Of a stretch of 64,000 nt of DNA, positions 36,961 through 47,500 are shown piece after piece. The notes under the pieces were generated by a model. That model was not told the origin of the DNA. It did not search any database and was given only the letters and a program-made list of their open reading frames with translations. This DNA comes from Viscum album (Eukaryota > Streptophyta > Magnoliopsida > Santalales > Viscaceae). The DNA lies in NCBI GenBank assembly GCA_963277665.1, contig OY728145.1, positions 953,165,033 to 953,229,032 on the forward strand. Reading direction: 5' to 3'. Position 1 is the first letter of the stretch. The number at the start of each line of letters is the position of its first letter. Both the position numbers and the translations under genes were made by a program.

Positions 36961-39177
36961 ATCTTACTCTTTTCAGATTATGGTTTTTAGTTGATGGTTA
37001 GTTTTTTTTGGTTGGTTTAGAATTTTTAGGACCCACGCAGGGCGTTTCCGAGTGAGCGCCATCAGCAAGCCTTGTTTACAGAGTTCCTTCGTCATCGTGC
37101 TTTAGTTATAAGGTGAGTGTTTCTTCCCGCTACTTGGTTTCACATACTTTAAATGTGGTAATGTATGAGTTTTGAGTCCTTGATAATTATTATGTAGGGA
37201 ATTGGACTTTACCGCGCATTTTCGAACGTACGTCATTTCATCGCTTCTTGTATCTGAGGTATGTTCCAATTGCACTGCTTTTAAAATTTAAGTTACTTAT
37301 ATTTCCTGATGTTTGTGCCCTATATAAATACATATGTTCTAAATATTACTAGGAAACTTAATATTAATTCATTTAGTAGGAAAATTTATAATTCAATTCT
37401 TGTGGTGTGAAAATGGTGTCATCTTGTTATGTTTGCGCATGCTAACTTTTCAATTCAATATTTTATTAATTTTAGTAAACATGAAATAGTTTTAGAGAAA
37501 TGTTTTTTTTAATAATTAATCAGTGTAAAAAAATGATGGTTATTTTATACATGACACATGAAATATTTTCTTGATGAGCGAACACCCAATAGTGAATGAA
37601 TTCCCATTTGGCTTTTAAAAATAACTCACGGAATATCAAATAGAGTTTTACTTTAATGATAAATGATTTTCTTTTGAAGTGTGAACAAGTACTTTGGTTC
37701 TTTTGAGAAATTGCATGGTTGGATCTTAAAGTTTATTTGGAAAAAAATAAAATTTTCTGGTTTGGTTTTATAAAAATATTGGCAGCCTCTGAAGTAGTGT
37801 TTTGTGGGTTCTTTAAATGGTTTTAAACTGGTTTTGGTCTTATAAATAAGGTGTAATTTTTTTAGTTATGATTGTGAAAGGTTTTTAATGCCTGTTTGGC
37901 ACTTTATGGAATATGATGTGATTATTTTGATGAAAACCCTACTAGGATAACCCTCATGCCTTGGATGCAATTGATTTTTTGGGAGGCCGCGCTTAGAGGC
38001 TCCTGGGTACTTGATTAGTTAAAGGAAAGAGGTTGTCCCATGGAGTGGCTCGGGTGATGCTTGTTGTCCTTTATATATATATACATAAGATTAGATGCTT
38101 GGATGGCATCGGTTGGCTCACCCCCTTTTTAAACACTTGAGACATGGGAATCATGCATATTGAGAGAATATTCTAAGAATGATTGCTACACTAGTAGGAT
38201 ATGGTACTGACCAGTGGCCCATATTAGGTGGATATATTAGGTTTATTACTATGGGATTTTCCCCTGACCTGCCTGAGAGAGGATGGTCGAGTGTATTGTG
38301 TATTTTGATTTCTTCGTGACATGTCGATAAGGATGATTTCTCATGTATTGGTGTCTTCTGGTTTATTCTAGATCTTCTAGGTTCACCCATATCTATTCGG
38401 CTTTTGTTGCTTGCAGTATTGAGTATGATTCTCATATATATAGTTATATTTCCCTTGCTGTGTGTTTTACTTTGTTCATTTCTGGTTTATTGTTTTCCTT
38501 GGAAAGTGGTAAATTTCTTTTGATTAGGTTTTTAAGAGATGGTTTTCAAATGAATGTATTTAATCCTCTATGTACAAATTTGAAAATTATAACATCACCT
38601 ACCCTTTCTAAAAATCTATTGACACTAATGAAATGAACCCAAATTTGGAAATGGTTAAGGGAATGGTTTTCTACTTTGTTTTTAAGTAAAATACGTAGAA
38701 AAACATACTTTTATAAATTGTAGATCAAACTTGAAATTATGTTCCTTTTATTTTAAAGGTAGTGCATTGGAAATAGATATCGAGATAGCCTACTAAGATT
38801 TAATACTCACGCCTATAGTTCTTTTCTATTTTTAGTGTTGTGCAGGATACACATTGTGAGTGCTCGCCTAGCGCGACGTTTGATGGTTGAGTCGGAGAGT
38901 GACCCACGATGTCACACAGAGTTAGTTCGGACATCGAGTTGGTTATCATTATTATCCTTTGTTTCTTTTTAGTCACTTTCTTTGGTTTATTTATTCTGTA
39001 TTTCTCTGTATTATTTCTGCTGCTTTATTTATTTATATTGGGTGAAATCGTTCCCACAGCCTCTGTTGTTGCCCCGGCACTTGTCACCAGCCTGTGAGGA
39101 TCGTGAACACCTCTCGGGCCATGTCGCGGATTGGCTCGTGTAACCGGTTCATGGTCGACCTGGGTTGGTTTGTGACA

Positions 39178-39182
39178 TGAAA
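39178..39182 (+). repeat. Right target-site duplication of element D (TGAAA)
   Basis: TGAAA directly after the LTR end GTGACA. It is identical to 29038-29042. Confidence 0.88.
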
Positions 39183-39250
39183 CAATGCGATGATCCAGAA
39201 TATAATAAAGCATTGTCTAAACATAAGAAAATCATTAAATTACCTGCCAC
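39183..39250 (-). pseudogene. Element B protease N-terminal part with the active site
   Basis: The minus strand reads MIFLCLDNALLYSGSSHCF, ending at the D insertion. In Ty3/gypsy proteases this region is A-x-x-L-x-D-S/T-G-A/S-S/T-H-S/C-F-I. Here the catalytic Asp is Tyr (YSG), so the protease was inactive regardless of the insertion, or the mutation came later. The other half of the domain is at 28501-29042. Confidence 0.8.
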
Positions 39251-40340
39251 CACATCTTTCATAGCTTCAACCTCAGCAGTAGTGATCACATATGATTTTC
39301 CTTGATCCCTAGGCCTTTTTTGATGTATGTTTCCATGAAGTTTAAGACATTCATTTTCGTAATGTCCCATCTCCCTTCAATTGTAGAATTTAACATTGTA
39401 AGATTCTTTCTTCCCCTTACTATCACCAGCATGATGGCCTTTCTATCCACATTTGTAGCATATGCATTTTCCTTTTAGATAGGCACCATGGTGCTTCCTT
39501 CCATAATTATTATATGTTGGAAATTCAACTCTTCCCTTCCTCTCTGATTTATTATTTACTTTCCCAGAGTGTTCAGCAAATCTCTTCTTTACTTTCATTG
39601 CTTTATAGTTGTAATCCATAAATAATTCATTTTCTATCTTGATATCACATGAAACAATATCTTCATACGATGAGATGAATTGAGAGACTAATGATCGATG
39701 GAAAAATGTATTGAACCCATCAAAGAATGATCAATCTTATTTCTTGGTTTACATATATAATCAGTAGCATTCCTTTCTAACCTTGTAAATTATTCTCATA
39801 CTTTGCAACATTCTCATCCTCCTTTTTTCTCAGACACAAAAATTGTCTTTCCATATCCGGTTGATGGTCACGAGGAATGTATTTTTCTTGGAAAATCTCT
39901 TTAAACTACCTCCATTATATGTTTGATAAATTTTCATCTTCCTTTGTGTTTGGAATAAATGACCACCATTGATCTACATCTCTCGTGAGGAAATAAACTA
40001 CCATGAAAACTTTTTCCCTTTCTCTACTCCCCAAAGCATGAAATATTTTCTCTATGGAATTTATCCATTGCTCAGCTACTAATAGATTTATACTCCCATT
40101 GAATGTTTGTGGTTGTTACCTTATGAAGCGGTCTAACATTGATCATCTGCATTTTGGATCAGGGTGCTCTATTTGGGTATGTTTATTATTCATAACCCGA
40201 GAGAGTTGTCCCAGTATGGTGATATAGTGATCAGAACCAGTTGCATCACCAGGTCCACTATAATTATCTTGAGTAGGTGGGAAATCCCTACATAGATTAA
40301 GTTCATTGATATGGTTTCCATTCCTTCCACTAGGCGCCAT
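39251..40340 (-). pseudogene. Element B gag, broken
   Basis: The likely start is the ATG at 40340 (MAPSGRNGNHINELN). The capsid region can be read with frame changes: AEQWINSIEKIFHALG, EREKVFMVVYFLTRDV then QWW near 39980, KEIFQEKYIPRDHQPDMERQF and LRKKEDENVAKYE near 39850. Two CCHC knuckles follow at 39460-39419 (C-Y-K-C-G-stop-K-G-H, last Cys now Ser) and 39388-39347 (Phe and a stop in place of the first two Cys, His and last Cys kept). Then comes the linker TTAEVEAMKDVVAGNL into the protease. Gag would form the particle and bind RNA; this copy is dead. Confidence 0.8.
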
Positions 40341-40828
40341 TTATAAATAATGGCATATAGTAGATTAGTTTATGAATCGTAATACATAATTATGAACTTC
40401 TAAAACACTTAACATAAATTTAACATTTTATGGATATAATACATAATCATAAAAATGTTATCTTTGAGGAGGTATATTCTCAAAAATCCTTCTAAATTTT
40501 TTGTAATGAAAATGAGAATTTTCCTAAGAATATCCCCCAGGAGTGTCGTTACCAAGAGCGTATCAAGGCCTGTTGTCGTGCACTAGTTCCCATTCATGTC
40601 TAGGTCAAATAGGTGTTTTCAGGTTTTAACCCTAGGAACATCTATGTGAGAGCTGCCTCAACCTGGTCGTATCTAGATAGGGATTTATTTCTTGGAAAAC
40701 TCAAAAAATCTCTATAGTACCAAAATTCTAGGATGTTCTTCTATACGAATCCTTAATGTCTATCTTAGGGTAATGTTCTCTAATTAATGATTTTCTAAAT
40801 CTAGTTTCCAAGGTTTGTACTAAACTTC
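40341..40828 (-). other. Element B leader
   Basis: Region between PBS and gag on the minus strand. It carries the 16-base block at 40580-40565 that is identical to element A's leader (3318-3333), at 259 and 269 bp from the respective primer sites. It has no coding frame. Confidence 0.65.
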
Positions 40829-40839
40829 CTTAGATACCA
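40829..40839 (-). promoter_or_regulatory. Element B primer-binding site (tRNA-iMet type)
   Basis: The minus strand reads TGGTATCTAAG, 9 of 11 matches to TGGTATCAGAG, two bases from the LTR edge at 40842. It confirms that 40842-44581 is the 5' LTR of a minus-strand element. Confidence 0.8.
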
Positions 40840-42480
40840 ATTGTAATGCCCCGACCCCAGTTACCTAGATTCAGTGCATTATTACATAACATTAGCATGA
40901 TACAAGGAATCTTGTCCCAAAACACCTATCCGTTTAGTATTATTGGATACAATATACATATATAAGTTCATCATTACAACTTGAAAAGACATAAAAAACT
41001 AATTTATTCCATTATAAACATCCAATCCTCCTAGATTATGCCATCATGTTACTCATGACTAACTTCTTCACATCTAGGGATAGTTAAACATAAGAAAGGG
41101 GTGAGCTCAAACGCTCAGTAGGGGTAAGAAATACAATAGAAGATAACATAAACATTAGGCATGGTGAATAATTAATAACACATGCCTTTAAAAATAATAA
41201 ACATGAACATTTTATGTAATGAATATGAGGTATGTAAATAATTCCATAATAAAACATAGACATGGGTATTCTACTAGTCGAATAACCACATGAACCATAA
41301 ATATTATATTCATAATGGGGGAATGTATAATGTCGGACATATTGAAACATATGGTCCAGGCCTCAACGAAGACGTCTAAAAATGATTAAGGGCTCCGCCA
41401 AAACCATATATCAAATTGGTAAAGGCCTTGGACAATTCCATGTCTAATTGTCTCATGAGACCAACTAATGAACCAAAGATCTATAGCATGTTCCGCCCAT
41501 CACATACTAAGTCCAATACGATCATCATATGAAAAGGTTGAAACATAACATACACATTCATATTAAAACTAGCATATGAAATGTCAATACTTTAACCATA
41601 AACCATAAATGGTATAAAAATAACACATCCATGGTCAAACATATAATTAAACCTTCAATATTAAATGGAAGATTTGTATCATAATAAATCAACTTCAAAC
41701 AAGTTTAAAATCCATCAAGGGATGTTGACATAGATGAAATGAAAACTATTTGAAAAAAATATCTTTTTCTATTTTGAAACCATTTAAGAGACACATAATT
41801 ATAAAAGAAAATATTTATTTTGGGAATATTTTTTTAATCTTGTAAGGGAATCTTCGATGGTGTTATAAGGGTGGAATATAGTCACTCCCGCCGTATAAGT
41901 TAAAAACATTTTTTCCTTAATTTTGTTGAAAGAGTCATAAAGTAACTTCTTTGGAAAATGAAAACAAGATTCCTTTCAAAACATATAATGTCATAGAAGG
42001 GTATAAATGACAATAACCCATAGTCTAGTAAATAGTAAAAATGTTTTGAAACACATTTTTTAGAAAACATGGATCTGGATATTAATGATTTTCCAGTCTA
42101 TACTTACATAAAAACAACCTCGGAAAATAAATAGATTAGGAAATTAACCCTTACCTTGAACTTCTCCTTGGTCGAGGGTACATTAACCACCTTTATAAAA
42201 GATAAATCATTGTTATTAAATTATAAAATAACTATATACATAAATATGATATCATATATGATCCTCTAATATTGTTTTGTTAATAATATATCATTAGTAT
42301 CATCCCTTCAAGTGTGAAATTATTTGTTTTCCTTTATATGCTTGGTTACATAAGCCATGTTTGTTATCGATGGGATTTATTTGATTCATATACAAAATTA
42401 TATTATGTTTATAAACATTATTTTTAATCATCAAATAAAAATTAATCACGAATGGTTAAGATGGGGAAATGATTCTCATC

Positions 42481-42520
42481 GCGTTCGTAGAGATGGTAAT
42501 CCCTACGTACGCACGAGCGA
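42481..42520 (-). repeat. CGTACGTACG-type LTR motif, copy 1 of the B 5' LTR
   Basis: The plus strand reads GTAGAGATGGTAATCCC then TACGTACGCACGAGCG. It is the counterpart of 23571-23612. Confidence 0.6.
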
Positions 42521-42670
42521 CAATATAATTATATTGATTGATAAATCATATGTAATTGGATGTTATATCATATATACAAAATAATTTACATTTTATATTT
42601 ATTATTTACATTAGTTATACTCATTATTTTTCCCATACAAATAATGAAGTGTTTGAAAAACATACTACAC

Positions 42671-42710
42671 CATGACATGGAGACGGTAAGCCGTACGTAT
42701 GCACATATGG
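42671..42710 (-). repeat. CGTACGTACG-type LTR motif, copy 2 of the B 5' LTR
   Basis: The plus strand reads ATGGAGACGGTAAGCCG then TACGTATGCACATATGG. It is the counterpart of 23761-23805 and of the single copies in A (7301-7337) and C (54271-54310), which lie in reverse complement because those LTRs are on the other strand. Confidence 0.6.
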
Positions 42711-43048
42711 TGATTTTGTCATTTATAGGATAAATAGAATAATTAATATTGTTGTACCATATTTATAATAACATAAAATTATGAATACGGTACCATATTT
42801 ATTATTTTTTATGGAAACAATATGGAACGAAGAAGTGGAAGCAGAAAAGAACTTGAAAGAGTTGATGAAATATTTACCACTTCTACGGGTTCTTCTTTTT
42901 GATTTTATCTAAAGGGCTTCATAGGATGGATCTATGACCAAAGGAAAGCCTCTAGGATTAAGGGAGAATGTTTTTGAGGATATTTGGTCAAGGTTTGTCC
43001 AAGGAAAATGGCATTGGGGGTGTTATTTTGAGAGAATGGGAAGTACCC

Positions 43049-43055
43049 TTTTATA
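43049..43055 (-). promoter_or_regulatory. TATA box of the element B 5' LTR
   Basis: TATAAAA on the minus strand within CTTATAAAAGGGTAC, matching CTTATAAAAGGACAC in the solo LTR C. It lies about 1.5 kb into the LTR in both. Confidence 0.6.
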
Positions 43056-44581
43056 AGATAGGTGAAGGCCACTTTAGGAAAAGATTGAAATAATATTTTA
43101 TAATAAAATAATTTTCGGTTTCTAATGGATAAAAAATAATTTATTTAGAGTATAAGGTATGTATGGGTCGAAAATATCTCAACCAATGGGTTTTAGACAG
43201 GTTTAGGTCACAATGTTAACATATTCTTTCTGATTTAACTCTTAGTAAAATAGATTGACATTTACCATGTCTCTTTTAATTTTTATGTTATATGGTTAAT
43301 AAACATACTATAAACAACCAAGTGAACCCCATGTGGTTCATTAATAATATATATAACCTTATATATTCCTTTTGGTTGAACCTTCTATTTGTATGAATAT
43401 TATATAAATTAATAATTTAGTTTTCTTTAAACTGAATTATATCAATTTTGACACTATTTCGTATTTGATTTTTTTGAAAGCCCTTAATACTTTATCACTT
43501 CGAATAAAATTTATTTAACCAACCCTAAAATGTCATATTAACATATTAAATTCGTTTAATTCATCATAAGTATAAATTTACATTTATTTGGATATATATA
43601 ATATCATTTATTTTAATATTTCATTAATAAAGTAATTATTGTATCATCATTGTGTCATAAATAAATTAAATTATTTAATGTCTAAAAATTATAAATGAAA
43701 TAATTTTATATTTTTTAATTAATAATTATAGTTGAATTCATATCATGTGTAACCCTATATTAAAAATGGTTTAGTTATTAAACATTGAATTTAACTCTTT
43801 CAACTCTTCTTTAAATAAAATAATAATAATTATCCTAATCTAATCCATGTGGACCAAAGGGGGTCATATTTTATTACTAAGGTATTTTTCAGTCATATAA
43901 TACGTATCCAATTAAATTAGGACATGTTTTAGGGTAATTATGATATCATTTTTACCCTTAATTACCCTATTTTTTATTAACCATGGTAAATAAAAGTCAA
44001 AAGCTACTATTCACCAAAAATTATTTTCATCATATTGAACCACATTTTATTTACTAATATTAACTTTGTCTCTATGATTTTTCAAATTCAACTCACAGAA
44101 GCGGTAAATTTATGTTTTATGCAAATTGGAAAATTCTCTTTAGAGGTGGGTAAAATACTATAAAAAGTTCAATAAACTTTTTATATATCTAAACATATTA
44201 TAAAATGACTCCAATAAATTACACTAAACATATATATGTATTATGTATCTAATTTTACCTAAAATAAATTTAAATAAAATAAATAATTATTTAAATAAAA
44301 AGTCGATTTTAACCAATAAAGTAGAGGTTTTCACTATTCATCAAAAATTGAATGTTTTCGGAAAAATACCAAAAAATCACTCAAAGATAATTTCAATATT
44401 CCGAATTAAAAAATTAAGTCCATTTTGAAAAATAAAATTTATATATTTTTAAAAAATTAGTATTACTATTCATAGAGGCTAGTTTGATTGGTCGCGGTTA
44501 CTTAGAATCTCAAAGTTGAATACAATTCAAGCTATTCAATTATTCAAAGTGAAATTTTTTGTGGAAGCTTGTGGTGTTGCA

Positions 44582-47500
44582 GAACATTGCATGAGACGAA
44601 TGTCTCTTTTGATGAATTTTTTATCACCTTTCTATTATAAAGTGCCAAAACTCTATCCATAGAGTCTGATGACTTTCCCCAACCTCAATGCCCAAAGGTG
44701 TATTGGTGTATATTTCCCTCCCTTGAGGATGGACCGTTTAATTAGTGAGGCTAAAAGATCATCCATAATTTCAATAAATTATTCCAAATGGAATTTTTTA
44801 CCATGTTTATTAGTGAATGGATACATTCAATAAATGACTCATGTAATAGTTTTAGACCTTCTATCTTTATAATGGATTCCTAGTTTTCCATCGGTTGGTG
44901 TATTATTCCTGAAATCCGAGTTCTAGAAAAGAAATATTGTTCACTGGGAATCATTTTCATTGGGACACCACCATATTGGCTGGTGGTCCCCTTCAAATTC
45001 ATCCAGGGCTAGGTATCATGACTATATAGAGGGTTATAGATTCATAAATATTAAATTATTCCTGGAAGCCTTCTGTTAACCCTATCATCAATGAATAAGT
45101 GGGGAAATCCCATCAGACACGGGAGAGAAGGAAATAATGTGCTGACTCAACTATCATGATCATTTTACCTTTTATATTAACATAACCTCCTCATATTCTA
45201 CAATAAAATGTAGATATGGGGACCATTATAGTTAAGGATGTCTTATTTCACTGAGAGAAGGAAACATAGATGTATGATTTAAGCGTATGATAGTTTTTAG
45301 GGGTTTTAACTCTACATTTCATCATGTCATTTCAACATTGTTCAAAGGATATTACCCCTACCATCAATATGTAAATCCAAGAAAAACATTTAATTGTGGC
45401 TTTGAAACATTGTCTGATACATGCTCAAGAGCACATGGGGTGCGAAATTGGTCTTATTCCTTTTATGTGTTTTGATCTTATACATACCAGATCATATGCC
45501 CAATCCTACAACCGTTCATACCCCAATGATCAATTACCATAAAACCTCCCTATTGTCAAGGAATAATTTGTTCCCATGTTCATTGGGGATTAAAAGTGGA
45601 CTACTATCCATTATAGTCCATATAGGAATCTAAGAAAATTACATGATTCTATATCCCCATGAATATTGTTCAATGCATGGGGTTCCACTGCCTAGGCTGT
45701 TGGAAATACATATCACGGTGAACTATCCAACCCTCCTGATGTATCAATTCAATGAGCCTCAATACAATGGGGGATATAGAGGAATTCCCTTTTTATATGA
45801 TTCCTATGTTCCTTTTTATACGATAAATTTTTCATAGTGAGTGGATATGGATACATGTCATCACCTAACCCTATCTTTTATGACAATGACATCAAGATAG
45901 TGGAAGCCAACATTCATGATCATGATGCCTATTTCTATTCACTACACAACCATTGTATATATACCAATATATTACTCTCAATGGTGTTTCTTGAGGTCAT
46001 TAATGGTTAAAGGGGTGATAGTTGAACTTCTGATGGAGCCGATGAATATAATTCCCCTACGATAACTCATGTTGGGTATGTTCCTTCCTCCCTGCTAATG
46101 ACTTATAACTGACGGGCCCCTAAACATAACAGGATGACCGAGGTACTAAGGATGAAATTGTTTTTTCATGAACCCTCCCAACATTCCATGGAAGATTTTA
46201 TAACATTATCCATTCCAATCACTATATACTTATCAAGGTCTTCGAATTCATGGGATACCTTGAGGGAAATCACATATACCAAATACAACTAGAAAACTCA
46301 TCATGAAGAGAACCTTGAGCATATAGTATTTTTCTTTATCACCACTCCTATGTGGATCTCTATTTGATAAGATATTCATAAAATGGGTACTTATCTACAT
46401 GATAACGACACCTGCATTCACCAATAAAATGAAAAACTACACTAGTCTGACCGAATAGAGGATATCATGAAAGTCGTGATGGGGGGGAGATAAAACCAAA
46501 TAGTAGGTAATGTTGTTCTTTGTAACAACTCCTCCTATTATTATTATTCTGACCCTAACCCCATTCTCGTAGTGCTTATAATATCATAGAGGTAATCAAG
46601 AACATGTTTCCTCGTCATAGAATAACCCATTGGGTACCACTGTGGGGGATAACATTCATTTAGAAATGAGAGTTGATAGAAAAATATCATTCAAGGTGAT
46701 TGAACGTTTCGAGGAAGTCATTAAATATATGGTAGTATCACTCCTACCCCTTCCCTGCATAAGGTTCATTCAAGAGGATCATATTCTTAGAACACCATGA
46801 AGCATTAGAATCCATCATAGCTGATGGTACGTCTAACTTCACAGATATTAGTTGATTATTTTGTAAATTTACATAGTTACAATTTTATATTTTTTTATGA
46901 GTTGAATAATCATCTAACACAGGGATTATTGTTGCCCTTGTGAGTTAACATGAAAAAAGTATCCAATGGAATGTTTCCCCTTCTTCCTCAGAGACAGACA
47001 TGGTATCACAGATGGTTTAACTAGAACTAGATGGGTAACCCAAGCCAACTAAAGGAATCTGTGTAATCAAAAGAACCTGGTAGAATATTTTCAAGATAAA
47101 ATGTCCTCATTACCATTATTGGTAGAGAATTTATGGGTTTAATCTTATATTTGGTATTTTAACATGTCCCTATGAAGAGGACTGTTGTGAAAGAGGTAGA
47201 AACTCGAGATCAACCAGAGATGAAAATAAATTTTGGCTGATATTATGTAATTGTTATCAATGAGATCTCAATATCAATGAGGGACCATTTATAATCCATT
47301 GATATGGTCATCCATGATCATGAACCATATGTGTTCCTATAAGACCTTGATTATAACTTACATATGGATGATTTAGTATCAATTACGCCTGCTGATGTAA
47401 CAATGGTGGTTAGGGAAGGTGATGTTTTGTAATGTGATGGTTATTCCCCAACTAATTTATGCATTACTTTTTTTCAATGGGTTTAAATTTTATACTTTAC

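Larger units (their letters stand above)
29043..39177 (+). mobile_element. Element D, gag-only LTR retrotransposon (TR-GAG/LARD-like), nested in B
   Basis: A complete insertion of 10135 bp: 5' LTR 29043-32702, PBS, gag relic, a segment of unknown origin, polypurine tract, 3' LTR 35481-39177, with perfect 5-bp target duplications. The internal region is only 2778 bp and holds gag with two zinc knuckles but no protease, RT, RNase H or integrase, so LTRs make up nearly three quarters of the element. Such elements are described in plants as TR-GAG or LARD types and must borrow Pol from a partner. The D LTR start (TGTCACACCCC) and PBS resemble those of chromoviruses such as B, which suggests the helper's lineage. 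Confidence 0.85.
35481..39177 (+). mobile_element. Element D 3' LTR
   Basis: A 3697-bp partner of 29043-32702, with the same order of TTA tract (35925-36075), C-rich island (36120-36680), second TTA/ATT tract (36700-36960) and long 3' part. It differs from the 5' copy by frequent substitutions and small indels. It ends TGGGTTGGTTTGTGACA. Open frames at 36037-36348, 36243-36785 and on the minus strand at 36706-36936 (poly-Asn) are compositional. Confidence 0.88.
21929..44581 (-). mobile_element. Element B, Ty3/gypsy chromovirus (Tekay/Del-like), minus strand, interrupted
   Basis: A nearly full-length LTR retrotransposon read on the minus strand: 5' LTR 44581-40842, PBS, leader, gag, protease, RT, RNase H, integrase, chromodomain-like tail, 3' LTR 25687-21929. 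Element D (29043-39177) is inserted in the protease region. Without D it would be about 12.5 kb. LTR edges read TGTAAC-type on both ends. No matching target duplication is visible (ATCCT on the left, GAACA on the right). The integrase tail and the gag type suggest the Tekay/Del lineage of chromoviruses, which is an inference. Every coding segment has stops, so the copy cannot move. Confidence 0.85.
40842..44581 (-). mobile_element. Element B 5' LTR
   Basis: A 3740-bp partner of 21929-25687. On the minus strand it begins TGCAACACC and ends GGGGCATTACA. It carries the TATA box at 43055-43049, the two CGTACGTACG-type motifs downstream of it, and the TGAATAGTGAAAA stretch near its start (44343-44327), which is also found in the A and C LTRs. 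Short frames at 41084-41350, 42357-42584 and 44243-44428 are chance. Confidence 0.88.
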
